From assembly GCA_039105265.1 (NCBI GenBank), contig JAPFFF010000037.1, positions 806,001-870,000 of the forward strand: 64,000 nt of DNA, given 5' to 3'. A program made the position numbers and the translations under genes. This document shows, in pieces, positions 29,341 through 41,400 of this stretch. The DNA comes from Tritrichomonas musculus (taxonomy: Eukaryota; Parabasalia; Tritrichomonadida; Tritrichomonadidae). The notes under the pieces were generated by a model, which was given only the letters and a program-made list of their open reading frames with translations, ran no database searches and was not told the origin of the DNA. Within the stretch, counting starts at the first letter, position 1. Every line of letters begins with the position of its first letter.

Positions 29341-31046
29341 GCTTGCCTAATATTATGATCGTTCAATTTTAGTATTTTATCATACCATCGAAATCTCTAT
29401 TTTTTAGTTTATGATTTTTTTTATTAATCATATTCAAAAATTTACAATTTTATTTTTTATAAAATGGGTATAGTAACTTAAATAACGTATTTTTGGCAAA
29501 ATCATTTTTTCAAAATATCTTTTTCAAAAATAAATATTTCCAAAATTCGTTTGAAATTTAATTTATATCAATCAAAAATAATGGGAGAAAAATATTTAAA
29601 TCAAGTATAGTTAGTGGAAAAAAGTCTGTTTCTGGACAAAAGTCTGTTTCACTTCACATGTCGAAAAAAATAAGTTTTTTAAAACAATATAGAGAGTTTT
29701 CACTCTTTGTTTATAATGAATATAAAATATTTATGTATAAATATTTTGTTTAATTCAAGTAAATACTAATTTCTTTTATATTCATGAAAATTTCTTTATT
29801 CAATTTTGATAGGACAAAAAAAATAAAATCGTTAATTTTTCAAAAATTAAATAAGATTCAAGATTTATAATATAACATTTATATACTAATACTATTAATC
29901 TTCATTATATAAATTGTGTGAGAACTTAATTATTTGATATTGACTCTTTTTTATACAATATCAAATATTCTGAAAATTTGAAAATTTTATATTAAAATCA
30001 TACCTTTTAGGAAATGGCATGTTAATTAACTAATAAACAATTTTATGCTATTCATGAATATGCTATTTATTTTGAAGAATATCCTTTATACATTTGGATA
30101 AACGCCATTTTTTTTAAAAAATAAAAATTCAACAAATATAATGATATTTTGTATTTAAGACACAATATTAAGTATTCTAAATATTTGATTGTGTATGTTT
30201 CATTTTATATGTTTAAATGCTTTATTATTTGAAATTTTGGTGAAATTCATTGAAATCCATATTTTTAATAATTTCATATTTCCTTCCAATTCTTATTCAT
30301 ATTTTATTTATTTTATTTATTCAATAAGAATTATATCGTAGATGATTCTCAAATAATCTAATAATAATAAAAATTATAGATCGGATTTGAAAATATCATT
30401 CTTTTTTATAATATATTTTTAAGATGACCTTTTCTGCAGAGTTATCATAGTCTCCACATTTTGTTTATATAATATACTAATACATGTATTTTGGTATAAT
30501 AATATATAGAAATCACAGTATTTCATGAAAAATTCAGCTGGATAATGATGTTTATTTTAAGTTAATAATTTTTTGAATTCAAAAATGTTTTTTTACTATC
30601 TTCTGAGCTATTTTAAGCAATATAACTTCACTTTTTATGAACAAGTTTTTCGTTCATATTTATACTATATATATATAAAACATAATATAATTCTGCACTA
30701 ATATTATCAGATATGATTATTTGGAAAAATTGAAATAAAGAATATAGATAAAGTTTTATTTGGAATATAAAAGATATATAATTATAATATATCCATAAGA
30801 TAAAAAAATAGCCGAGAAATTTTCTAAAATTCAATTATTTGCATTCAATTTTTTGTCATTTAAATAAATATTTTTTTCAATATTTCATTAAATAAAATTA
30901 GGTACTACTGTTTTGTTTGCTTCAAATTTATTTGGGCATCTTTTCAAAATTAAAAGTACAAGTTTATATTGTTGATGTGATTCAAAATGAGACCATTATT
31001 GATAATTTCTTTTCAAAGATCAATATATAGATAATGCTTAAAGGAA
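29341..31046. other. 1.7-kb intergenic region without recognisable genes
   Basis: Very AT-rich (long A/T runs, longest ORF 68 codons of low complexity). It contains TAACGTATTTTT at ~29484, the motif that recurs in the transposon-rich region, and a direct repeat AAAAGTCTGTTTC at ~29620 and ~29638. No terminal inverted repeats were found. It lies between converging 3' ends (C2 gene and the split Sel1 gene). Confidence 0.6.
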
Positions 31047-32405
31047 TTAAGAATATAATCGAGCCAGATCATTCCCAAATCCTTCATAAAATAGACTATT
31101 TATTTCTTTAATATCATTTCCCAGTGACACATCTTTTCTATATTTGTGTGGTGATTGAAAGTTCATTGATCCAATAGCTTTCTTTTGAAATGTATACATG
31201 AAATCGCGGTTTTTATACAAATAATAAAAAATACAATAAATCTTTTTATTTGTTAACTGGAGACGATTAATAAATCTGATTAGCTCATTTAATAACTTAT
31301 CATCATTATTTCCATGCTGTTCTAGTTCATTTTGTATATCAATTTCAGTAATATTTTCATATTTTTGGATTAACACGATACATAAGAAATGTTTGGCAGG
31401 CGAAAAGTTTTCATTAATTGATTGAACTAACAAATTAATTGACTTTTCAATATCAATATTAACATTTTGACCATAACAATAAGTATGAGCTAAATTGTAC
31501 ATTGAAACAGGATCTTTTTTCTGTTTTATTGCCTCTTGAAATAATTCAATTGCATAATGTGTATTGTTTTTAACTCCCCAAAGACCATTTTTGTAAATCA
31601 CGCCAAGATTATTTTTGGCAAAATTATTATTGTTAGATGATGCTTTTTTGTAATAATGAATTGACTCATCAATGCTTATATCATTGTATTTGTTTTCAGA
31701 AAAAATAACACCAAGATAAAATTGAGAGTCATATTGACCTTCATCAGCTGCTTTCTTGAAATAATAAATCGATTGTTTTATATCTCGAGCAGTATATTTC
31801 CCTTCATAATAAATATTACCTAAAAAATGAGAAGACTCTGTAACATTTTGTTCTGAAGCGAGTTTAAAATTATAGATGCTTTCATTATAATTAGGTTTGA
31901 TATATTTCCCACTATAATAAATCAATCCAAGATAATGCTGAGCATATGGTAGTTTATTTTCTGCTGCAAGTGCAAAATAATGAATAGCACTATGAATATT
32001 TTGTTCAACATATTTGCCTTTATAATAACATATTCCCAGATCAAATTGTGCAAATTTATCATTATTGTTGGCAGCAATTTTTAAATGATTTAGTCCTTCA
32101 TTTATATTCAATGAATTATATTTTTTATCCAAATAAATCTTTGAAAGACTTAAATGTGCAGTTGAATCATTTTGTTTTGCAGCAAGTTCAATATAATACT
32201 TAGCTTTGATCACATCAACAGGCACTCCAATTCCTTTCATATAAATTCCACCAAGGAGATTTTGTGAACAAACATCTCCCATATTTGCAGCTTTGGTAAA
32301 GCATTCAATTCCTTTGTTTATATCTTTTTGGACATTATCTCCTTTCATGTACATCATGCCTTGACACAATAAAGAACTAACTTGCATCCAATTAGGATTT
32401 TTCAT
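31047..32405 (-). CDS. Sel1-repeat protein: downstream half of a kinase gene split by a MITE
   Basis: 452 residues, almost all Sel1 (TPR-like) repeats of ~36 residues with the motif A-x-x-x-LGxxYYxGKY; about nine repeats (examples FAQFDLGICYYKGKYV, PYAQHYLGLIYYSGKYI). These repeats form a superhelical scaffold for protein binding. The first Met falls where the frame resumes after the MITE, but sequence upstream of it (TATGAAATTTGGAAAAGTGT on the minus strand) is also coding in style: YEIWKSV precedes MKNPNWMQ. Removing the MITE and one TA joins this frame without shift to the kinase gene upstream, so it is the 3' part of an originally ~1198-residue gene. Whether it is still expressed alone is unknown; it has lost its promoter unless the MITE supplies one. 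Confidence 0.85.
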   Translation of the reverse strand: MKNPNWMQVSSLLCQGMMYMKGDNVQKDINKGIECFTKAANMGDVCSQNLLGGIYMKGIGVPVDVIKAKYYIELAAKQNDSTAHLSLSKIYLDKKYNSLNINEGLNHLKIAANNNDKFAQFDLGICYYKGKYVEQNIHSAIHYFALAAENKLPYAQHYLGLIYYSGKYIKPNYNESIYNFKLASEQNVTESSHFLGNIYYEGKYTARDIKQSIYYFKKAADEGQYDSQFYLGVIFSENKYNDISIDESIHYYKKASSNNNNFAKNNLGVIYKNGLWGVKNNTHYAIELFQEAIKQKKDPVSMYNLAHTYCYGQNVNIDIEKSINLLVQSINENFSPAKHFLCIVLIQKYENITEIDIQNELEQHGNNDDKLLNELIRFINRLQLTNKKIYCIFYYLYKNRDFMYTFQKKAIGSMNFQSPHKYRKDVSLGNDIKEINSLFYEGFGNDLARLYS

Positions 32406-32426
32406 TACACTTTTCCAAATTTCATA

Positions 32427-32823
32427 CAGTTGTGTATAAAAAGTGGTAACGGTATAATAAATGGTAACACTTTTTTCATCATTAGTAAAATTTCATCATT
32501 TGGATTTCCAAATGAAATTGATGCACAGACCATTACTTTAATGGATATATATTTCATATGGATAGTTTATTCGATAAATAATGATCGACCTCAATGAGGA
32601 AACATCAAAACAATTAATTGAATTGAGTTTTGCAGTAAAATGAGATTGTTAATAAGATAAAAGAAATTTCATTTATATTTACTTATATTATTATGTTATT
32701 TATAAAATATTAAACATATTTATTACAAATGCTTCATTAAAAAATAAATAGAATGATAATTTTTTATACTAAAAAAAAAGTGTTACCATTTATTATACCG
32801 TTACCACTTTTTATACACAACTG
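32427..32823. mobile_element. 397-bp Tc1/mariner-type MITE inside a kinase gene
   Basis: Perfect 50-bp inverted termini start CAGTTGTGTATAAAAAGTGG. They lie directly inside TA dinucleotides (32425-32426, 32824-32825). The CAGT start plus TA duplication fits Tc1-like elements. No ORF, and no resemblance to the ends of the 26078-27890 element, so its transposase source is elsewhere. Terminal identity means a recent insertion. The right terminus supplies the last three codons and the stop of the upstream kinase ORF. Confidence 0.95.
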
Positions 32824-35042
32824 TAAGCTTTTTTAGGCATCCCTGACACCAGTTGTTTCATTTCATCTGAAATAACAAATGGCAATGTATTATTATTGTT
32901 GGCTGTCATATTCAGGAAATGAAATGATTTTGACATGTTTTGTTGAATAGAAGAACCTTGGGAATATATACTTGAAAGAACTAATTGGGCTCCTGGATGA
33001 TTTTGATTTGCAGCAAGGGTCAAATAAGCGATCGCTTTATTCATATTTTGCTTTACTTCTAAATCTTGATAGTATATAATACCTAGACAATATTGAGCAT
33101 CTTTATTATTTTGATTTGCAGCAAGTTCTAAATAATGAAGTGCATTTTTGATATCTTTAGGTGTTTTCTTTCCTTCATAATAAATGATACCCAAACAAAT
33201 TTGAGCAGCAGCCATGTTTTTATCTGATGCTAATTTCAAGTATTTTATAGATTTATTTATATCTGTTGAAACGCCATCTCCTTCATAATAAATTCTTCCT
33301 AAAAAATAATAAGCTTCTTTCATCTCACCTATGGTTGCCAGTGTTAAATAGTCAATAGCTTTCTTTATATCTTTTGATACAATTTTACCTTCATAATAAA
33401 ACATTCCCAGAAAAAATCGAGCCTTTGAATCATTAAGCTTTGCTGCAAGTGAAAAATAATAAAGAGTATTCTTGATGTTTCTTGTAACATATTTCTCATC
33501 ATAGTAAATGATTCCGAGCAGGACTTGTGCATTAGACATATTACAATTAGACGCTTTTTTTAAATATTTTATTGAACTATTAATATCTGTTTTTATATAT
33601 TTCCCTTCATAATAAAGATTACCTAAAATAAAATGCGAAAAAGGATCATTATGAGCAGAACAGCAAGTGAAAAAAGTCAAATATTTTTTGAGCTTTTTTG
33701 AATAATTTCTTATCAATTGATCATAAAACAAATTTGTAAAACTCATATATACAATATGACTTTCAATTCTCTCTTCAGGTTTTTCCCTTGTAAAGTTATC
33801 ATATAATAATTGAATATATTTATAATTAGTTATTGAATTTGGAAATATAAAATGATTATCTTTTTCATTTGGATCTTTACCCGTAAAAATAAAATACAAA
33901 AGTTTTCCTAACGAATAAAAATCAGATTTGTATGTAAAAGGATGCTCTTTTGGTATTTCTGGAGCAATATACGGTGATGCAAAGTCAATAGTCATTGTTT
34001 TATCATAATCTTTTGGCGATATCATTCTATCATAATCAATAAGAACAGCAGTTTTATAAGCATCAATAATGATATTATTAGGCTTCAAATCACGATAAAT
34101 GAAGCCAATTGAATGCAAATAACAAATTGTGTTTAACACTTCAAAAAATATTTTAATCTTTTCATCATCATTTAATTTATTTAAATCATATTTATCCAAT
34201 GTTTTGCCTCTTATATATTCAATTACAATTCCTTTAGAATCAAAATAATCAGCTGTTCCATGATATTTGGGAATAAATGGATGATTCATTTTGATATAAT
34301 TATTCTTTTCTCTCTCAATTAACTCATCATCTACTTCTTTATATGGAACTTTGAGGACAAGTAATGTATGTGATTTGATATGATAAATTAATATTGCAGT
34401 TGCTGAACTTCCTTTTGAAATATCAGATAATTCAATATATTCGTTATTTTGCAAATGCAAATTTGAAAAATCAAAATCATATAAGGATTTCACATAAGTG
34501 TATCTATCAAAAACTGAATATCGAAAAGCATCTCTAAACAAGTAGTATGCTAAACTTGAACGTATTATTTTCCAAAATGATTGAACATCATCATTTGTTG
34601 GTTCGTTCATATCCATATGTTCGTTGATTTTTTTAAAATATGGATTTTTTTTATTAATCAACTGTAACTTTGGAAAATCACAACAAATTTTTGTTTGTAT
34701 CAGATTTTTAATATTATCTGAAAAATACAATATTGATGATTTTTGGTTGTTGATAAGAAAATCAGTTAAAAAATTGATATCTACTTGATTAATGATTAGT
34801 ATAATATTATCAAAACATATGATTAAATAATGTTCATCGGATTCTTGATATTCGTCAAAAATAAGAAAATTGCTTTCAATTTTTAGTTGTAATATCATTT
34901 CTACATTGGCATTTTGATCATCATCATTTGAGTTAAATAGGCAAATTTGAAAAATCTGAAACAAGTCATCAAAATTGGGATTTTCCATTTTGATGCAATT
35001 ATTATTTCTATTAGATATAAAGCTTTGATATTTTGTTTGCAT
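32811..35042 (-). CDS. Sel1-repeat protein kinase, truncated by the MITE
   Basis: 743 residues in three parts: an N-terminal ~200 residues of unknown type shared in style with trichomonad Sel1 kinases; a kinase domain (~205-435) with ISKGSSATAIL as glycine loop, LVLKVPYK lysine (K231), YRDLKPNN (catalytic D318; the HRD His is Tyr), a metal-binding motif LIDYDR in which DYD replaces DFG, and SPYIAPE; then seven Sel1 repeats (~475-725). Kinase activity is likely possible. The last residues (SCV and stop) are encoded by the MITE terminus at 32811-32823; before insertion the frame continued as KKAYEIWKSV into the downstream Sel1 ORF. Start: the second Met (M19, GCATCAAAATG context, MENPNFDDLF) is an alternative and perhaps better start. 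Confidence 0.88.
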   Translation of the reverse strand: MQTKYQSFISNRNNNCIKMENPNFDDLFQIFQICLFNSNDDDQNANVEMILQLKIESNFLIFDEYQESDEHYLIICFDNIILIINQVDINFLTDFLINNQKSSILYFSDNIKNLIQTKICCDFPKLQLINKKNPYFKKINEHMDMNEPTNDDVQSFWKIIRSSLAYYLFRDAFRYSVFDRYTYVKSLYDFDFSNLHLQNNEYIELSDISKGSSATAILIYHIKSHTLLVLKVPYKEVDDELIEREKNNYIKMNHPFIPKYHGTADYFDSKGIVIEYIRGKTLDKYDLNKLNDDEKIKIFFEVLNTICYLHSIGFIYRDLKPNNIIIDAYKTAVLIDYDRMISPKDYDKTMTIDFASPYIAPEIPKEHPFTYKSDFYSLGKLLYFIFTGKDPNEKDNHFIFPNSITNYKYIQLLYDNFTREKPEERIESHIVYMSFTNLFYDQLIRNYSKKLKKYLTFFTCCSAHNDPFSHFILGNLYYEGKYIKTDINSSIKYLKKASNCNMSNAQVLLGIIYYDEKYVTRNIKNTLYYFSLAAKLNDSKARFFLGMFYYEGKIVSKDIKKAIDYLTLATIGEMKEAYYFLGRIYYEGDGVSTDINKSIKYLKLASDKNMAAAQICLGIIYYEGKKTPKDIKNALHYLELAANQNNKDAQYCLGIIYYQDLEVKQNMNKAIAYLTLAANQNHPGAQLVLSSIYSQGSSIQQNMSKSFHFLNMTANNNNTLPFVISDEMKQLVSGMPKKAYSCV

Positions 35043-35451
35043 TAAAGTGAAGTTATGATTTATTATCTAAAAAACTGCCTACTTATTTTTCAGAATATTT
35101 GAAAGCATTCACAATTTTTCAATGTCTTGTTTTTTTTTTTTTGTCTGAAAATTGAGATTCTCAATCTTATACAAAATGTAAACACTAATTACTACAATAG
35201 CATTCATATCAAGGAAAATATAAAAATCAAAGGATTGAGCAAAAGATTAAGTTTTTTTTTTTCATTCTAAAGAATGAAAAATTGAAAATGATATAATATC
35301 ATACTTCATAAAATTATAATTGTATATATGAATATATCTGCCCACTTTTATTTACAAATACTATAAAGAGAATTCTCAAAACTACAACATTCTTCACAAA
35401 TATTTTTTTTTTTTTATTTAAATATTCATAAAATTAAAAATAAAAACATGT
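35043..35451. other. 409-bp intergenic region
   Basis: AT-rich spacer with T-runs between two minus-strand genes; expected to hold the kinase promoter and the 3' end of the 2309-residue gene. A small inverted repeat (CATTCTAAAGAATG) lies at ~35263. Nothing else seen. Confidence 0.5.
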
Positions 35452-38400
35452 TTAATTATATAATGACATATCGAGAAATGCATTTGGTGGTACATTGACT
35501 TTGTAAAGTACAAGCTTATCAGCTGCAACTTTAACTTCATCAATGATTCTCCTTTTTTTGCTTTTCTGGATCTCAATATCTGAAGAAAGCTGCCTCGTTT
35601 TCTTCTCAATCCACTCAATTTCATTTTTTGAGGTTGCACGTTTAAATCGCCTTCCTCTTGCCGAATTAACATATTCAAGACCAGGAATATTAAACATTCT
35701 TATTTTTTCAGTCTTTAAGAACTTATTATAGGACGCAAAGAAGTTATTTTTCTTTGTTTTAATTTCGGATTCAAACTGAGTATTTCGAATTTCGATTTGA
35801 TCAATTAAAGTTTCACTCTTTTCAGCGATTCTTTGATCCAAATAACTTTCTTCGAGTTCCATCATTCTAATTTTTTCGTTAGACCATCTTTCGATTTCTT
35901 TGTAACCTTTTAATGATTTCGCCATTTGAGGAACGTTTGGCTTTTCTGCTTTTCTTTCTACTTCTATTCTTTCTTTTAATTTTTGGTGAATTTCTCTTTG
36001 CTCACTTATTTGTATTTTTGTTTCTTCGAGGTCTTTAAAACCTTCTTCAATTCTATCATCAAGATCAATATACTTATTCTTAGCTTCGTTTAAGGCTCTT
36101 TCATATCTCATTCTTAATCTTGTTTCTTTACTGCTTTTGTTGTTATTACGATCATCTACAATTCCAAGTTTTTCTTCATATTGATTAATTGTAGCACTCA
36201 TTCTATCGTTTTTCCGTAATATTTTTTCGAGAGCTTTTTCAAGCATTGGAAGGCGCGCATTGCACACCATTTTTTCAGATTCATTGATCGATTCTTTAGA
36301 CAAAAATACGTTATTTTGAGTTATCTCGTTATTTTCATCAGCTAACATCTTGTTTGTTAACCGAGTTTGAACAGTTGATGAACGTTTCCTGTTATTTGTT
36401 TTAGTTGATGCTGATGGCGGAATAAACATAGTCATCAATGGAACTACCAATCTGAAATTTGGATGCTCTTTATGTCTCCTTTCAAAGCTGAGCATCATAT
36501 AATCATCTTCCAAATCTATTATTTCATTATTGATTTTAGACAACTGGTATTGTGCTTCACTTATTGCAATTTGAAGATGCGTTCTTTTAAGCTGCTTTGT
36601 TATTGTTGAGCGAAGTAGATCTTGCGCCCATTTTGTTTTTGAAGGCGGAGGACCTGGCCGGACCTCATTCAAGAAAGGATCGACTATTTCTATTGTTTCT
36701 TTATTGATAAAAATGTTTGAAGTAGCTTCTGTTTGGTAAAATCCGCTATTTTTTAAATATGGTTCATTTTGATTTGATTCATCATTAACGGTCTCCATTG
36801 AATTATCATTACTATTTTCTTTACTTCTATGATGATGCTTCTTTTTACGTTTTGGAATTGTCTGATTTTGATTTTCAGAATTTTTTCTTGACTTTTCTTC
36901 TTCATCTTGTGAAGTGTCAGAAATTTGAATCTTAACGGTCGACTTATTTCTAATTTGACCCATTATTTGGTCGAGTGGAACATTGCTGTCACTTTCTTGC
37001 TCTTGTTCTAATTGCCTCTTTTTCTGAGGAAAAGTTGGCTTAACCGGCGAATTTGAGAACGTAATTTCATCGTCTTTGTCATCAAGGCTCATCCTCGCTT
37101 TCGGCTGGCGCAAGCTGTCTCTGGAATTTATCTGTGGCCTGAAGATGTTGCATTTCGGCCTCTTCTTCTGTGCATGCGTGTCTTTAGGAGGCGAGTAATT
37201 GGATGCAAAAACATTATCATCGCCATTTCCATTTGGTGAAATCAATTGACCTTTTTGGCGGTTATTGTGAATGCTATTTGACTGGCTGCTTTCCTCGTCG
37301 TATTCTTCGTCTTCATCAACTTCATGCGTGAAAATGCGGTCTCGTTTCTTCATTGCCGATGATGATGATGATGAGTTAACCGCCATTTTTTCATCATTTG
37401 ATGAATTGTTGTCACTTTTGCCTTCAATGTCAGTTGTGACTTTTCTTCTGTTTTTATTTTGTTCATCTTGAGGTTGGCCTTTTCTGCGCCTGTGTGAAGA
37501 TGGACTTCTATCTCTGCTTTTATTCCGTTTTGAAGGATTTAAACGGTCGTCTTCATCATTTGAATCACTGCTTTGCTCTTTGCCATTTCCCCTTCTTTTT
37601 GACGAATTTTGCTTTGTTTTGCTTTTCGGTACTGAATTTATGTCGTCGTAATCGTCGTACTCACTATCAGCGCCATTTGGATCGCGTGCTTGATTTGCAT
37701 CTGATGTGTTCCTGCTTTTATTTGGGCGCCTTTGAGCATCGTCATCGTTGTTGCCGTATTCATCGTCTGCGCCATCCAGCTGTGACTTGTTCTTTTTGGC
37801 TGATCTTGAACGATCTCTTTTCCTTCTCTTTTGATTGGCAGATCTGTCTTTTCCATCGGCCGCATCTGAGTCATTTTCTTCATCAGACAATTCATTTTTG
37901 CTTCCTTTATTTTTCTTTTTGGCCAAACTCTTTGATTTGCCGGTTTGACTTTGGCCATCTTCATTTTCTTCATCATCAGAAGAAGAATATTCATTTTGGC
38001 TTCCTTTACTTTGCTTTTGAGCTTGAGTTTTAGGCTTGCTTGTTTGCTTTTGGTTGTCTTCATTTTCATCATTATCAGACAATTCATTCTTTCTTCCTTT
38101 TCTTTGCTTTTTGGCCGAATTCTTTGATTTGCTGGCTTGATTTTGAATACCTTCGCTTTCATCATCATCAGAATACTCATTTTTCATACCTTTTCTTTGC
38201 TTTTTGGCTTGATCTTTTGATTTGCCAGCTTGCTTTTGATCATCTTCATCTTCATTTTGGATTTCGTTGCCGTCATCAGCTGCGTCTATCTGTGACTTTC
38301 TCCTTTTATTGCACTTGCTTCTCCTTCTTTTCGGAGTTTCATCTTCATTCTCACTTTGGATCTCGTTATCGTCATATTCATCACCATCAACATCGGCACC

Positions 38401-41400
38401 GCCTGGCTGCGACTTTCTACGACTTTTTCCTTTCGACTTGTTTTTATTCCTTTTTTGATTTTCATCTGCATTTTCATTTGCTGCTTCTTTATTCTGTAAA
38501 TTGTGCTTTCTGCCTTTAGTGTCACTTTTCCCATCATCTTTTTCTTCTTCATATGATTCATCATTATCGTCATAATCATCGTTTTCTCTGTCTGCTTTCT
38601 TCTTTTGATCTTTATCATCTTTATTCCGTTTCAAAGAACTATTCCTCCTTCTTCTTCTTCTTTTCTTTTGCCTTTTTGGCTTAGAAATCGATTGAGCATC
38701 GCCATCACTTCCACTTCCATCATACTCGTACTCGCTGCCGTTTTCATTTTCATCATTCGCTTCTTTGTTTTGGTTTCCACTTTTTTTACGTTGGCTTGGA
38801 TTCTCTTTTTCATTAACGTCAGCTTTTTTACCTAATCTTGATTTACTGTGCGATTTGGATGCATCTTGTTCTTTATTCTTATTTGGTTGGCCATTTTCTT
38901 TGTCTTTGTCTGTTTTTGAACCTTGTTTATTCTTGCTGCTGGCTTCATGCAAATAATCATCTTTGAGCTTATCCTCTTCATCACTTCCGCTTGAAATATA
39001 ATCATTTTCAATATCAGATGAATTGCCATTTCCACCGTTTATTCGTGATTTATTTCTATGCTTGTTTGCTGAATATGGATTTTTAAGTTGTTTTTGATCG
39101 TCTTCAACTTTTGAATTACTCTGCTTATCTCTGGATTTCTTCTTCTTGCTTTTCTGTGATTCTTCATCATTTTCACTCTCATAAGAATCACTGTTATCAT
39201 TGCTGTTTCTATTTCCTGCTTCTTTCCTGCTTTTCTTTGTTCTTTTTGATGGATTTTTAGATCCATTTTTCTTCTCCATTTGTTCTGTATCTAGGTCATC
39301 GCTATAGTATTCATCATCATTATCATCATTATCAAGCTGATTTGCATTGTTATGTTTCTTTGGATTCTTTTCATCATTTCCACTTTTTGAATGATTTTTT
39401 CTACCTTGACTTCTGCCTTTTTCAAGTGTTTTTTCTTTTCCGTCTTCGTTGGCTGACGACGAATCTGATGAAGAACTATGCATGAAAATGACCACAGATT
39501 CATCTTGACTTTTGGCTTCATTGCTTGGCGGCTTCTTTTTACTCTTGTACTTTGTGTTTGCAACTGATTTGGAACGGTGAGGCGATAATTTTGAATTGTT
39601 ATTTGTTCTTATCAGTTTATCAGCGAGATTTGGCTTTTCTGAATCTGAAATTAACGATGACGTTTCATCTTTGGCTTTGTTAAAGTCAGAAGATAGATAA
39701 GAGTCGTGCTTTCTCAAAGATGAATGCGACCTTCTTCTTCTTCCTTTCCTCTTCTTCCTTTTCTTTTGGTTGCCAGCACGGCCGACTTGGCTCTCATTTG
39801 CTTCCTTCTCAGCATCACTTTCATCTTCATTTCCAGCATCTTTTTTGCCTGGTTTTAAATTTTTAGTTGCTTTTTGGCCTTTTTCGTTTCTATTTCCAGC
39901 ATCTTTCTCGTTCGATTTTAAATCTTTGGTCACTTTTTGACCATTTTCATTTGATTCACTTTCATCATCACTGCTTCCAGCATTCTTCTTGATTGCTGAC
40001 TTTGCCAATTGTGGTTGCTTTGAATTGCCAGCTTTTTCATTTCTCTCTTGCACTTCATCTTTGTTTCCAGCATCTTTTTTAGACTTTGATTGCTTAGATT
40101 TAGTCACTTTTTGATCTTTTCCATTTTCTTCGTTTTCGTTTCTATTTCCAGGATCTTTCTTGTTAGATTTTAAATCTTTAGTCGCTTTTTGACCATTTTC
40201 ATTTGACTCACTTTCATCATCACTGCTTCCTGCATCATTTTTGATTGCTGACTTTGTCAATTGTGGCTGCTTTGACTTGCCAGCTTTTTCATTTCTCTCT
40301 TGCGCTTCACTGTCATCATCGCTTTCATCTTTGTTTCCAGCATCTTTTTTAGACTTTGATTGCTTAGATTTAGTCGCTTTTTGACCTCTTTCATCTACTT
40401 CGTTTTCATCATCACTGCTTCCATCATTATTTTTGATTGCTGACTTTGTCAATTGTGGCTGCTTTGACATTCCAGCTTTTTCATTTCTTTCTTGTGGTTC
40501 ACTTTCATCTTTGTTTCCAGCATCTTTTTTAAATGACTTTGATTGCTTAGATTTAGTCGCTTTTTGACCATTTTCATCTACTTCGTTTTCATCATCACTG
40601 CTTCCATCATTATTTTTGATTGCTGACTTTGTCAATTGTGGCTGCTTTGACTTGCCAGCTTTTTCATTTCTCTCTTGCGCTTCACTGTCATCATCGCTTT
40701 CATCTTTGTTTCCAGCATCTTTTTTAAATGACTTTGATTGTTTAGATTTAGTCGCTTTTTGACCTCTTTCATCTACTTTGTTTTCATCATCACTGCTTCC
40801 ATCATCATGTTGAATTTCTGACTTTAGTTCCTTCGATCTATCGACTTTTTCAGTTTCATTTAAATCAGGTATTTTTTTGTAGCGCATTTTCCCTCTATTT
40901 TTGCTCTTTTCGTCTTCATCATTATCAGAAATTTGGCCAAATTTTATTTTTCTGTTTATAACTGGCCTCTTTATTTGATAGTCAGAAACCGAAGCAGAAG
41001 CGGAATCATCTCTTTCGGTTGTAGAGAACATTCTCCCTCTTAAAATTGATGAATAAGAATTTTCAGAGTATTCCGCATTGTTATTCAAATCACTTTTTCT
41101 TAGCTTTTGATTTTTACTTGCGTCACTTTTATTGTAAAGGGAATCAAATTCATCGATTGGAAATGGAGGAAGCTGGACTAAAGGCTCAGCACTTTGTTTG
41201 GAAGATGTAGTAGATGTACTTATGTTATTATTATTGTTATCAATTGGATTCAATTTGAAGTTTTTGACATAAACCGCCGAAGAAGAAGATTTTGAATTTT
41301 TCGACAAATTTGAAATTTTGTTCATGCTCAAAGCATAAGCAATTTCAGGCCTAAGAATGATTGGTTTTCCTTTTTGATTCTTTTGGTTTGCTGCCTCTTT

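Noticed and set aside
37494-38519. Plus-strand ORFs (up to 179 codons) opposite the 2309-residue gene
   Set aside because: They are shadows of the charged linker's repeats, with Phe/His/Leu-rich composition and no motif.
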